Assembly: GCA_031213475.1 (NCBI GenBank)
Contig: JARUPZ010000037.1
Coordinates: forward strand, 186,001-250,000
Length of the DNA stretch: 64,000 nt
Direction: 5' to 3'
From: Nereocystis luetkeana
Lineage: Eukaryota; Sar; Phaeophyceae; Laminariales; Laminariaceae
Position numbers and translations under genes: made by a program. Shown here piece after piece: positions 35,692 through 47,239 of this stretch. The stretch's first letter is position 1, and every line of letters begins with the position of its first letter. The notes below the pieces were generated by a model. That model did no database searches. It was not told the DNA's origin and saw nothing but the letters and a program-made list of their open reading frames with translations.

Positions 35692-36206
35692 TCAATAGGA
35701 GAGATCTACTTGATCTCATTCATGACCGTAGTCGTATGACCATAGACCCTCGCATCCCTACAATGAGGGGACTGAGCATGTCGGGTTTTCACCGACCGGG
35801 CAGATATTGCTTGCACCAAGCGCGAAGCGCCGTGAGGTGTCCGGCTAGTCGCATGAAGGGTGAGCTGCATCCTACTAAGAACCGCTTGTGAGGCGGACTT
35901 GCATATTGATAGAAGTTTCAATGAGTTAATATATGTTTTGGGTGTAGGCATTTTCAGAGACAGCAATGGGAGCACTATGTAACTTTCCCCTTGGGTGCCT
36001 TACCTTGAACACGACGTGATACAATCGATTCCCTTGTGCGGAGTGAAGGTTATATACCTCGCGCAAATGATCTAACTCGACAACCAGCTGTGGGCGACCG
36101 CCAAAACAAAACAAAAATGGTACCCTGGTTGTCTAGCTCACGTAGTGGGTGGCATGTTTTACAGCATCGTTGCCAACCGACGCCAACCCAACCTATATTA
36201 AATAGA
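35692..36206 (-). repeat. Repeat R2, copy 1 (inverted relative to copies 2 and 3)
   Basis: Reverse complement of 38878-39490. Shared words (plus strand here) include CATAGACCCTCGCATCCCTACAAT, GTCGGTTTTCACCGAC-like, CGCGAAGCGCCGTGAGG, CAACCAGCTGTGGGCGACCGCC and CACGTAGTGGGTGGCATGTTTTACAG, quoted in part. A G-tract adjoins each end (35655-35691 and 36210-36224). It might be a solo or rearranged LTR, but no TG...CA ends were confirmed. Confidence 0.85.
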
Positions 36207-36499
36207 CTGCAAGGGGGGGGGGGGGGTGAAAGGCTGACGCCGGGGGGGACTACTTTCTCGACGACGGCCCGTTTTGAAGTGTTCCTGAAGAGGAAGAAAA
36301 TGGTGAAGCTGGCCATTGTTTGAGCACTAGTCCCCGGGGTGCTGGCAGTCATGCGCAGTACTTACGGCCACCGGGCGTGGTGTGGACTCTCCTGATGGTG
36401 AAGGTCAAGTACGGGTGTCCCATTGTAGCCCAGAATATCAGGAAGTGCGCGTTGTCGTGAGTGTCCAGACGGGGGAAGCAAGAGAAACGCCAACGATAG

Positions 36500-37490
36500 A
36501 CATGATGCCCGTCCGGCTGCTAGGGCCGTGGGAGGTGGTCTACATGAATGTTCTGGACATAAAGCAGGTCTTGAACGCAGGGATTGCGTAGGTACGGGTA
36601 TTGATGGATCAGCCCAGCAGGTTTGAGGTGTTGTACCCGCTAGAGTCCAAGGAATCCATGCGTGCGGCGATAAAGCTACTGGGGTGGCGGCATGCCGCTG
36701 TCGATCAGAAACGACTCCGGGAGGGACTTTACCGCCGAGATAGTCACCCGCATCCGGCATCCCAGTGAACGAGTATGCGACTTGAGCATGTGCCTGCCGA
36801 TCACCCCGGCGGCGAAGGGGTTGTGAAGAGAATACCCGGATGGGTCCATGAGGCGGAACTTTGCACGTATCATCCGGGTAGGTGGGACAAATATACACAG
36901 GTAATTTTCTGGATCCAATGAATCACACCGAAGCCACTCTTGCTCTTAGAGGACACACCCTTTTGGGTCCTGTTCAGCCGTGATGCGCGCACGAACCTGG
37001 ACGTCTACACACCGAGGCTAGACGGCGATGATTCTCACACACGAGATGAAACGATTTTTGAGGCCGAAAAGCAAGAGACATTCCTGGAATTATAGAAGCA
37101 CAACGCCAGGCGGTGGGTTCGGCGCAGCGCAACAATACTGCGGAACTCCTCGGGCGAGCGGGCACGAGTGGAAGACCTGATTCTGGTCAAGGAGGCATAC
37201 ACCAAGTTGGTGCGAGGGAGGCACTCTCGTTAATTTATTGCAAGAGGCACTGGGTGGGGCCTTGGCAGGTGACGGTCATCTAGCGGTCAAGCCTTACCTA
37301 CCAGTTCATGATGAGCGGCCGCCAGATCAGGAGGGGGGTGGTGTCGGCGGCCACCATCACAAAATTCTACGTACAGTCGCAGCGTCTCCACCATGCCTTC
37401 GAAGACGAGTTCGCGCACTTGGCTTGGGGTGCGAACATGTGGCTGGGAGCGATAACGACATTAGTAGTGCTGGTGTAAGCTCTTATGGAC
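36500..37490 (+). mobile_element. Frameshifted Ty3/gypsy-like integrase remnant
   Basis: Pieces in different plus frames, in order: S-R-F-E-V-L-Y-P-L-E-S-K-E-S (near 36618), I-R-N-D-S-G-R-D-F-T-A-E-I-V (near 36703; the integrase D-x-G-x-E/D-F block with its catalytic Asp), F-W-V-L-F-S-R-D-A-R-T-N-L-D-V (near 36960), R-V-E-D-L-I-L-V-K-E-A-Y-T-K-L (near 37165), W-V-G-P-W-Q-V-T-V-I (GPY/F-like, near 37250) and F-E-D-E-F-A-H-L-A-W-G-A (near 37398). At least three frameshifts or stops make it dead. Gag, protease, RT and clear LTRs are not seen around it. It sits between inverted copies of repeat R2. Confidence 0.7.
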
Positions 37491-38813
37491 TCGCAGGCCA
37501 TCAGAAACTCAGGAAGCGAGTTAAGAGGGCAATCGATACCACCGTGGAACGGAGTTGGAATGGCTGCCGAAGGAAGAGGTGCGACGCAGCTTCACACGGC
37601 TTCAACTAGACTCCTTCCAAGCACCGTGGTGAACGTACAATGGGCAAAACATGCCGTCCCCGCCAGCCGCCCCGCCATCGAAAGGCGACGGCACCCACGA
37701 GCCGCCAACCAGGGCGCTTCAGAAATTTCCCGTCCGCACAAAGACCAGACGGTCATTTTCGGGGTCCGATACCTTGATTTAAACAGTGGTGGACGAATTT
37801 ATTACTTCCAGACGTCGCGTTGGCGAGTGGGGTACCCTGGCTAGAACTGGGAAGTGCTTAGCGAGAGATAACCCCCAGTACGCCGAAGTTAGGGGATAAA
37901 TGGTCATGTCAGCATCGGTCGGGGGTCAGGGCCGGTGGATCGGTTAGAGGGAGGAAACGCACTCCGTTCACAGATCCCCGATTGGCACTGACGCCCTAAT
38001 GCATCGGGCAGGGGGCGTATTACAGCGTCGGGGCACCTGGATTTAGTGCTTGTTTAGTGCTGACTGTTCGAGCCAGTCACACACGGGGGTGATATAAGTA
38101 TGGGTGGGGAGTAAGCTGTCGCGTCCTCATCTCCGTAACATTAGGAGTTACGGATAAATTACCAAAAAAGGGGAAGCCTTCCTGTGCTTGCGAAATCGCT
38201 AAACCGTAAGGTTGTATCCACCTGGTCTTTGGTCGTCACAACTAAGGGAGTTCGAATGTCGACGTTAAACGGCCTGTGGTACCTATGATATGGTCATATC
38301 GCCTGTTGCTCATCGCTGTGCATCGTTACTGACCGTTTCGATCAACAACGGTAAGAATACGCACCCAACGTGTGGTCCTCACGCGCCTGCCCAAGATGTG
38401 CTCCGTCCGAATTTCAGACAGTAGGTCAAACAGTCTCAGATGTAGGGAGCCTTGTCTCCTTGTGACTTGAGAACTGAAGGCATGCTGGAATACTCGTCAC
38501 TATGGCTTCCCTTGTTTCCCGAACAAGGGGCAATTTCCTTGCCCGGAACAAACGCAGCCCGCGTCAAAACTCATGGGCTCAGTCGTCTCATCTGGTTTGT
38601 TAGCTGAGGACAAGGCAGTAAACGACGCAGATGTAAGCCTCTCAATAATTGGTTGTACGCTTACAGGCGCAATGATGCCACGCCGCTCCACCCCTTCAAG
38701 TTCATTTGGTGGCTTCTTCGCTTTCTTGGAGCATAGGTTTCTCGGCAGAGAACACGCCAGCATCGGCGCCATGGGCGCGTGGGGGGTAGTGGGGGGCTAG
38801 CTACCTGTGCCAA
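37491..38813. other. Unassigned sequence between integrase remnant and R2 copy 2
   Basis: An open frame at 37485-37844 has no recognisable domain. The rest shows nothing I can support. It may be 3' untranslated or LTR sequence of the integrase-bearing element. Confidence 0.35.
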
Positions 38814-38870
38814 CGCCCCCCCCCCCCCCCCCCCGAAGAAATACATGTTTCGTCCCCCCCGCCCCCGCTT
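38814..38870. repeat. C-rich tract bordering R2 copy 2
   Basis: A run of about 20 C, then CCCCCCCCGCCCCCGC. It mirrors the G-tract beside copy 1. Confidence 0.9.
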
Positions 38871-38877
38871 GCCCTCC

Positions 38878-39490
38878 ATTATATAAAGGTTGGGTTGGCA
38901 CCGGTTGGCAATGGCACTGTAAAACATGCCGCTCACTACGTGAGCGCTAGACAATTAGGGTACCGTTTGTTTTGTTTTGGCGGTCGCCCACAGCTGGTCA
39001 TCGAGTTAGATCCTTTGTGCGAGGTAAAGAACCTTTACTCCGTACAAAGAAACTGATCCTATCACGTAGTGTTTTCGGAGAAATAAACAGATAATCAACC
39101 ATCGCAAAAGCTTACCAAACTGAAGATCCGCCCTCCCATATTGTCAAAGGGCCTCTAGTGTTTATGATAAGGCACCGAAGAGGCAGTTGCATACGAAGTG
39201 CCCCCATTGCTGTCTCTAGAAGTGGCTATACCGGAAGTCAAATTCACTCATTGAAGCTGTTATCCATGTGCAAGTCCACCTTACAAGCGGTTCTTGGTAC
39301 GATGCAGCTCGCCCTTCATGCGACTCGCCCTCCACCTCACGGCACTTCGCGCTTGGTCCAAGCAATGTCTGTCTGGTCGGTGAAAACCCGACATGTTCCG
39401 TCCCGACATTGTAGGGATGCGAGGGTCTATGGTCATACGACTACGGCCATGCATAAGATCGAATACATATCTCCTACCGAGTACACACAC
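38878..39490 (+). repeat. Repeat R2, copy 2
   Basis: Direct relative of copy 3 and inverted relative of copy 1. It contains CACTACGTGAGC, GGCGGTCGCCCACAGCTGG, CACGGCACTTCGCGCTTGG, GGTGAAAACCCGACATG and ATGCGAGGGTCTATGGTCAT. Its far end passes into a C-rich CACCCCCGCCCC. Confidence 0.85.
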
Positions 39491-39499
39491 CCCCGCCCC

Positions 39500-39985
39500 T
39501 TGACGTAGGTTGGCAACGACACTGTGAAACATGCCACTCACTACGTGAGCTAGACAACCAGGGTACCGGTTTAGTTTTTGGCGATCTGTCACAACTGGCG
39601 ATCGAGCTATAGATCATTCGTGTGGGGTGAAGAAAATGTTCTAGTCGCAAAGAGAAGGATCGCAGCATGTAGTGTTTATGGTAAGGTACCCCATTGTTGT
39701 TTCTGCTAGTAGTCACATCGGAAAATAGTTTAACTCGTTGAAGCTGTTATCCATGTACAAGTCCGCCTTACAAGTTGTTCTCAGTAGGAAGCAGTTCGTC
39801 GTTCATGCGACTCGCCGAACACCTCACGGCGCTTTGCGCTTGGATCAACCAACGTCTGCCTGGTCGGTGAAAACCGGACGTGCTCCGTCCCGGCATTGTA
39901 GGGGGATGCGAGGATGAATGGTCATACGACTACGGCCATGCATGACATCGAGTACACCCCTCCCCCACCCCACCCCGCTCCTCTC
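39500..39985 (+). repeat. Repeat R2, copy 3
   Basis: Follows copy 2 in the same orientation and is about 120 bp shorter. It contains CACTACGTGAGC, GGTACCGG, GAAGCTGTTATCCATGTACA, CACGGCGCTTTGCGCTTGG, GGTGAAAACCGGACGTGC and GTCATACGACTACGGCCATG. It ends in a C-rich CCCCTCCCCCACCCCACCCC. Confidence 0.85.
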
Positions 39986-40313
39986 ATTCTGTATCCCTCG
40001 GACATGCACCCATGGAATCGGCAACGAAACAGCGGGAGGGCACCGGTCGGGCGAAGCCTGGGGTCGACTGGTCGTGTGGAGAACGGCAACGACAGGACGC
40101 GGCAAAGAGGAGATGACCACATGTGACAGGCAGTCGCTTCCAGCACAAAGTGAGCGAATGACCCTCGCGTCGCCGGTCGCACACATGCGCGAGCCCTGAT
40201 CGCGAACCTGCTACACTGACCGCGGAGATACGGACTCCGCGGGACTTTCGACCACTTATCGCGACGCAGGAGAAGTCGCCACCGTAGATAAGGGCAAGGA
40301 GACAGCCATCGAC

Positions 40314-41349
40314 ATGTATCAGCAGCTGCAGCACTCGATCGTCAATCTCCAAGGTCACGACGACCGTCATGAACAACCGTCCACGCCAGTGCGGCGTGCA
40401 GACGAGAAGGAATACAACTCTTCACGGCGAAATCTAAGCGTCCGCAAAGCTTGGAACACTACTTGCGAACAACCGGCGGTGCACAGCCTAAACCATGTCG
40501 AGATACGACTTGCAGGTGGACTTGGCAACGACATTGGACGAGACGATCCTCCATGCAACACTTTCACAGTGTTCCGCGCCGTGGCGTACTTGGACAAGAG
40601 GGGAACCTCTCGACTCGCTACGAATATGCTCCAGCCGGATCACCTGGAAATCGTGGTTGATGCTATGCTGGCGTCATGGGGGACTGCATCGCATCGAGAG
40701 ACTTATTTGACCGTGTCAATACCCTGGCAAGCGGTCTCCAGGAGGGTGTCCATATCCTTGGGGTTCATTGCTGAAAATACTGAGCCAAAACCTACCGACC
40801 CGAACCAAGCCGCAGAAGTTGTCGATCATCGACGAAGAAATGAAAGATTATCAGCAGCGCCCTTTTGCATCGGCGGCGCCCGTCACACAAACCGGGCCGC
40901 CAACAATGGAAGGCACGCCCGTTGGTGTACCCCACGCGGCAACCGTTCGGCTCCCATCCCGGGAGAGGGGTCTCATGAGTGCAAAAGTGTCCTCGGTGAC
41001 GGCGGCCATCTCGGCAGGGGCCGAGAAGTGCACCCGGTTGACTTTTTCGGAGAGGGGCTTGAAGATTGTTTTACGTGTCAGGGACTGCGTGGATAGTGAT
41101 TCGGGAAAGACTGCGCATGTCCCCACCATGCCAGCAAGACGTAACCGTACGAGGAGCGGCCAAAGCGGGGCAGCGGGCGGAGTGGCACTGATAACACCGG
41201 CAACGGCGGTGGCGTTGGTATGCCATTTGGTTGACGCGCGAAGGGCGGCCGCCCGCCATTCGGGGTCGGCGCGAGAGCTCCTAGAACTAGCGGGAGGAGA
41301 ACCGCCGATCGGGCGGCTCCACGGCTTTGGAGGCGCCTTCGGGACGTAG
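40314..41349 (+). mobile_element. Possible gag-like remnant
   Basis: A 260-codon open frame (40314-41096) and an overlapping one in another frame (40768-41349). Both are hydrophilic and lack cellular domains. Near 41066 one frame reads D-C-F-T-C-Q-G-L-R-G, then after stops G-K-D-C-A-C-P, loosely like a damaged CCHC knuckle. The position beside LTR-element debris favours a gag origin, but chance open reading in GC-rich sequence is equally possible. Confidence 0.3.
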
Positions 41350-43874
41350 ATAGGTGGGTGGACTCCGTTGGTCATCGACGGAACCGAGGGAAAGTGTAAT
41401 TGCACTTCTCCACGCATATATTTCGTCGGTACAGGACTAAACAGTGGATACGGACACCGATAGCTTAGACTAGGTGTATACGCGAGTGGCGAGTGTTGAC
41501 AGCCATTTCGCGTGCATAGAGGCTGTCATAAATCAGTTGCCCGCTCCTCGCATGAACACGGCCCGGGTGGTAGCCTGGTGGGGGACGTTGAGTATTTCTT
41601 TATTTGTATCATACTGGCCTATTTGTGACAATTGTGTATCATGTAGTGCCGGCAGAGACAGGCAGTGTTTCGATGTCGCCTTACAGGATGGTAGCCATGA
41701 CTCGATAGGTCTATTTAAGGACAGCAGTGTCTTGAAGATATCCGACGACCTGCGGCTCGGCCGCACATACGTTCTCCTACGGGAAGCCACCCCAGGGAGT
41801 TGCGATTCCCCCTTTAAAGATCAAGGTTTTTCTACAACTTGACCTTGTTTCGACGTCTGTGCCGGATGTTCACGTCGACACGAATTTATCGCCTTCCACT
41901 ACCTGTAAAATAGGCGACGTGTTGTGAGCTGGTATCTGGCGTGTCCTGCCTGTACTTGCGCCACCTGCCGGTGCCCCGTACCCGCATTAAGCTGAGCAAG
42001 GTGGATGTAGGGAGAGAGTGACCACAAAAGAGTGAGCGGGATACACATCAGGTTGTAGGCAGCGATAGTTATCTAGCCGAGGCAATAAATATCTCTCTCA
42101 CGACTCAAAACAATCTACTGGCAATGTGTTTAGCAAGATACACAATGAGCAATGCAGTGTATTCGTGGGTGGGAGAGAACAACAAAATAAATACACCTGG
42201 AAGGCCGGAAATGTTGGCGGGATCGTGGGGCGCGATGCAGGAGGGCTCAAATTGGCCTAAAGCTTGAACATTTCGGCACGATATCTCGATATTTATGAAC
42301 AAATTGTGTGGCCAAACGAGGATTCCGGTATTAGCTCCAGACACGTTTCGTATTGGTTGGTACCAGGTATGGCCGAATTAATGGTGCTTGTCGACAACAA
42401 TAATAAGACAAGGGTCGACGACGGGAGACCCTATTACAACTTTGCCTTCCACAGCCATACGAAGGGAAATTGACGAAAACACAAACTGACGACAGTCACG
42501 GCCGTCCTTTACCTTCGCCTTGAGTTTGTCAGTGCCAAAAACGAAATTGCGTACAGCACGTTGTTGAACGTCTGCTGCTGCAGGCAGGACAATCGCTTAT
42601 AGGCGTATAACTCCAGGTTGGGAGTTCCAAACGTCGCTGAAGACCGAAGACGCAATTTCACTGAACAAACGTTATTCACGGCGGTGTTGCTGCTTAACCG
42701 CCGGCACTACCCGTTTTGTTTTGTTACCAAAATTGTGCTTTCATGTCCATACGGACCACTTCGTGTGTCGTCACCTTGCTCACTCAAACGCATCACCCAA
42801 CGAATCAGCAACGACCAGGGGCTCAAAATTGAAAGCTGCTAAATCAGGGCCGCGGCCACTACTGCTGTACCGAGCTCGTGAATTTGAGTATGGCATTTTG
42901 ATGGACGGTTGATATGTGGGTATGTTAACAACGCGTCTTGAATTGAGCGCATAGTACTGATGTCAAACGATCTGAGGCGTCTTGCCGCGGCCAATGATCC
43001 CATGACCGTGGCGCTACCTTCCAAGCATCGACAGGGTTAGGCTGCTACAGTAGGAATTGATATTGTTAGCGTTGCACTTCTCTAAACACACACATTCACG
43101 TTCAATACTCGCTCCTTCCCAAATGGACCTACTCTGCAATTCTAAACTAGTGTGCGAAATGCAGCGAAAATTACTACTCGTACTGGCCGCGGGAAATATA
43201 GATACCCACGAAAACGGTGGAACGAAAACAGAATATCGTATAGATAAAATGGTACTCACCGTGCGAAACTACTTACTACTCGTCTAGAAGATGGTGAAAA
43301 ATGCATGGGACCTACTGTACTTCGCTCTATGCCCTATGCGGACGGTGCTACATATATCGACAACAACCGAAAGACGCTACGTACGTGTACGAAGCTTCCA
43401 GCTACGTGAAGGACCTTTGTCGTGTGGTTGCCTACTGCGCACGAGTAAACGAACACCGTAATCCAGGAACAATCGGTCAAAGAGCACAAATCACTTCGAA
43501 GCAGATAAGTCCGACTTGCTGCAACGAACTGTTGGCACACCATATACATACAATAGCGTCTTAATACGGACCAGACAGTATAAAAATAAAAGAGACACAT
43601 GGGCTGCGCGGCAATCAACAGGTGATAGCGTGCATCTAAATCGCAGCGCCAACCTCATCTAACATACGGCAGCCCGGGTGAAATAAACCATCAAAATACG
43701 AACTGGACCAAATCGCAGGGGAGCCAACATGCCAATCTTGCGCAGCGAAGAGGTGGGCGTGCACTGCGCTCACCTAACACCCTCAAAAGACGAATATTTC
43801 CGCGCCGGGTGTTATAAAAGAAAAGCTATCGTACTATAGATAAGCTGGCGAAAGACAGAACTTTAATATCCCTT
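41350..43874. other. Intergenic, no supported gene
   Basis: Small open frames only. TACCAGGTA occurs at 42362. This is the 3' flank of the minus-strand gene that ends at 43875. I see no clear polyadenylation signal. Confidence 0.45.
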
Positions 43875-45761
43875 CTACTCGGTCGCCGCCCTTCTTTGCG
43901 CTTCTACGTCAGCATGAGGGGCCCGCGTATCCTTGCGGGTCGCATGTTCCAGCGGTTCGAACTCCGGCAGACCAGGGCCTTCGTTTGAGGACCCAGAGTC
44001 TTTCCGGCTCAGGCTCCGTAAAGCCAAGCCACGCGGTCCATGCCCAGGTAAACCAGAGCCAGGAACTGGGGAAGCAATCAGCTCCACGACCACCGGTACT
44101 CGATGAGCCGGAGCACAGTGCTGTGCCGGAGTACGAATTTCTACATCACGAAGCGTGGGGGGGTCACCCTCCAAAGGGTTAGGGCGAATGCCATCCCACG
44201 TTAGTTCCCGAGAAGGCGCCGGAAACGAGCCGGGCAGCGACACGGTGCCATCACCCGAATGCGGTCCCACATTTGCCGAACGACGTTTCAATTTCGATAT
44301 CAGTCTCTTGCGAAGGCCGACGCACCCTCTGTATACGCCATCGTCCGAGATTACGATGCTAAACGTGTCATCCGCACTTCGGCGTACATGGATTTTGAGA
44401 GCTACGGGCTTGCCATCTGCGTCTTCCCCACTAGGCAATGAGACCGCCCGGATCAATTTGTCTCGATTGTACACATCGAAGGTTCTACTCGAACGGGAAA
44501 ACAAGCATCCAATGAATGCAGCGCCGGTGACCAAGATCAAGAGAGCTCCAGACGCTGAGCCAATATCACTCACAAGGATACCCGCTACAATAGGTTCTAC
44601 CTGGTCCAGTGTATCTACAGAGGACGAGCCCGGGTGTTCGCCGAAAGGAAACGCACGCTCAGCCCCTCCCAGATCGTAGCTTGTATTGCTGATGCTGAAT
44701 TTCGAAAGCAAATCAATGCAACCACCTCCGGTCAATATCCCGTTCGCAACACCCGAAACGATTGCTTCCACGAGACGCGTCGTACTTGAAACGTAAAAAA
44801 CATGGTCTAAATAAGTCATTTCGGGAGTGATCTCGCCCGGTGCCCATACCGAGTATAAGAAGCTCGGATAACTGCTCTCCTCTTCCACAATCATGTGCAC
44901 AATACCCTCAGAACTGTTCAATAGGATGGTCGGTGGGCTCGTGGGAACGGTCGAGTTACCCTCGACCAATCTAGGGCCTCCCTCACACTCCGTTACGTAC
45001 CCCCATTTCCGTGTTGCATCAAACAAATTCCCTACATACAGGGCACCTTTCCTCGAAGGTTCCGAACAATTCAGTCCTTCCACTGAGGCACGCCCATCAA
45101 ATCTGTCGTAAAAAAGGCCGGACTCAATCCGCGCGGATTGCTTCGACCACGACGCGAAAATTGTTTTCCCATGTATAATGCTGCCGCCGACTCGATATGA
45201 CGCCGTTGCGTTTCCATCGTCCAACTTCCCGTTGAAGTTGTTCAGGGTGCCTCCTTCACAAGGCTGTTCGTAAGGCAGGACTATCCAGTCTGTTAAATTG
45301 TGTGCGGGGTCGACAACCTCAGCACGTAACACCACTGGGGGTGGGCGATTGAGAAGATCTACGGGACCGTCCGTGTTGAGCGCAAGGTCTAAGGAGAGCT
45401 CCAATCCCCAAGTGGACACGTGGAAGGCCGCCAACATCAATGTGATAACACGTGCTGCGTCCCATCTCCCGCGGTCACCCATAGCTTCCGAAATCATGTT
45501 GTATTTGGTTACATCAACAGATTGCTGCTTCTCAATCGAATGCCATGCCCTGTCGGCCCTTATCCGCTGCAAACATGCCTCAACTATTGGCAGCAACACG
45601 ACAGACAAGAGCAAGACGCCCAATGCGATGCACACAGCAACATTCTCTGGAGGTGTATGAATGACTATACCCATTGCAACACGCAATTTGCCCCTCCGCA
45701 CGCAACCTTTCCGATTGAAGCCAACTCGCCCAAAATCTGGCCTACGTAAAAAAACAATCAA
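43875..45761 (-). CDS. Unrecognised three-span membrane protein, intact single exon (628 aa)
   Basis: The longest intact frame of the window and free of repeats. Predicted spans lie at residues 41-63 (V-A-V-C-I-A-L-G-V-L-L-L), about 104-126, and about 397-421 (S-G-A-L-L-I-L-V-T-G-A-A-F-I-G-C). The 270-residue loop between spans 2 and 3 carries six N-glycosylation sequons (N-L-T, N-A-T, N-C-S, N-S-T, N-S-S, N-T-S) and several cysteines, so it is probably outside the cell or in the ER lumen. The last 208 residues are polar, with basic clusters (K-R-L-I-S-K-L-K-R-R) and a Pro/Ser-rich tail, probably cytosolic. The ATG at 45761 gives a basic leader; Met30 (45674) starts M-G-I-V-I-H just before span 1 and may be the real start. 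Codon use is even, with no stops or frameshifts. I do not recognise the family; it could be a brown-algal lineage-specific surface protein. It has no operon-like partner. Confidence 0.75.
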   Translation of the reverse strand: MIVFLRRPDFGRVGFNRKGCVRRGKLRVAMGIVIHTPPENVAVCIALGVLLLSVVLLPIVEACLQRIRADRAWHSIEKQQSVDVTKYNMISEAMGDRGRWDAARVITLMLAAFHVSTWGLELSLDLALNTDGPVDLLNRPPPVVLRAEVVDPAHNLTDWIVLPYEQPCEGGTLNNFNGKLDDGNATASYRVGGSIIHGKTIFASWSKQSARIESGLFYDRFDGRASVEGLNCSEPSRKGALYVGNLFDATRKWGYVTECEGGPRLVEGNSTVPTSPPTILLNSSEGIVHMIVEEESSYPSFLYSVWAPGEITPEMTYLDHVFYVSSTTRLVEAIVSGVANGILTGGGCIDLLSKFSISNTSYDLGGAERAFPFGEHPGSSSVDTLDQVEPIVAGILVSDIGSASGALLILVTGAAFIGCLFSRSSRTFDVYNRDKLIRAVSLPSGEDADGKPVALKIHVRRSADDTFSIVISDDGVYRGCVGLRKRLISKLKRRSANVGPHSGDGTVSLPGSFPAPSRELTWDGIRPNPLEGDPPTLRDVEIRTPAQHCAPAHRVPVVVELIASPVPGSGLPGHGPRGLALRSLSRKDSGSSNEGPGLPEFEPLEHATRKDTRAPHADVEAQRRAATE

Positions 45762-47239
45762 CTTTGCTGTTTTCTCGAAAGCTCCACACTTCTATGCCGG
45801 GCTCCGGGGACACACGGGTGGGTCGTATCCTTTCTCGCTTCGCGGTGCGTCTTTGTTATTCTGCCGACACCGCTCTGCCAAGGCCACTGTTCACGGAACG
45901 ACCTGCACGGAACAACAGCAGAGAACCAGAGGAACAGAACAAAACAACAGAAGGACAGAACGAGAGGAGCGGCACAATGAGACAACCAAGGAGAAAAGCG
46001 TAAAAGCGTCAATGAGATAACGGTTACGTGTGCATGCCCGCCTGCAAGAGGAGTAAGCACGTGTACAACGGACATCGCGTCACAGGCAGGCTATTGTTGA
46101 GACAACGGGTTTCATTGGTAATCAACTGACTGCGCAGGCTGCAGAGCAGTGTACAATCATTGTTCGAGATCATATGCACCTGAGTGACAAGCTGATCTGG
46201 ATAGGATTTTGCACGACCCTTCCTTCAAAGAGTTATAATAAGGCAAAACTGCCTCGTCACAATGAGGTCGTTTTCGTTCTTTGGGCAAAGAAATTCATTT
46301 CGTAAGCAAGCAAGCCCGAGGCCGGTTTGCCCAAGAGCAAAACAACCTTTGAAGCGGGGTGCGTACAGTTGAACAGTTTCTATTATTTACTCCCTCCAGG
46401 GTGTAGTTGACCTGAAACCCCGAGGGTGTCGCAAATCGAAAGGGGGGAAATAAAATTTAGGCGTTCCTCCTGTGCATATGGGCCAATGTCGGGCTCGCTG
46501 CTGGTGTACCGCTGCTGTTAGGCTGTTGTCGTGCCGCTGCTATTAGACTGTATTCTGGGCAGATGCCTGTGAAATACAAGGGAGTGTTCGGGGGATGAGC
46601 TAATACTGCCTGGATGAGCTGCTGCTGCTGCTGTTGGGATGCCGAGGCGGTATGCGATGTGGCTCGAGGCGGTAGCTGTGAACCAAATGAAAACTCCCAG
46701 ATCAACAGGGAACCTGTCATAAATGACCCCACCACCGATTTCCCGAAGCGGAACCAATGACGCCGCTGTTTGTGAGATATTTTCATGTGCCGTCCTCGAA
46801 CACAATGCACACAAAAGCCCCGTCGCACGAAGAATGGAGCTCGAAGCGTGACATTTGTCGCATGCGGGGAGGGCCGGGGTGCGAGATGGCCAGGCGACCA
46901 CACTCGAGATGCGAGGTGGGCAGGCGACCAGGTGAGGTGCCAGCTGCCACACGTACACAACACCAAACATGCGAAAACTTGCTGCTGTTGATTTTGTTTT
47001 TGTGGGTTTCCATCTTCCTGCGTGGCTCTAGCTCGGTGGATTTCCTCCAGGCGATTGCATGGCAGATTTCGCGACTTCTAGGGCCCAGAGAACCGGCCAA
47101 GGATCGTGGCCGAGACCCACACTTTCACCGCGGTAAACACGCGGGGCCCCTTCGCGCCCCGCGACCGAGAGAGGGAGAAAAGATCCCCCGTCAGGAAAAA
47201 CAAAAACGCCGATGTGAAAAAACAGTTTAATAGATATAC
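45762..47239. other. Upstream region of the minus-strand gene; no supported gene
   Basis: The promoter of the 628-aa gene should lie near 45770-46000, but no motif stands out. CTG-triplet runs near 46620 and 46980 generate overlapping frames on both strands with no domain content. Confidence 0.4.

Noticed and set aside
40851-41417. 188-codon minus-strand frame
   Set aside because: It overlaps the equally open plus frames in GC-rich sequence and shows no domain.
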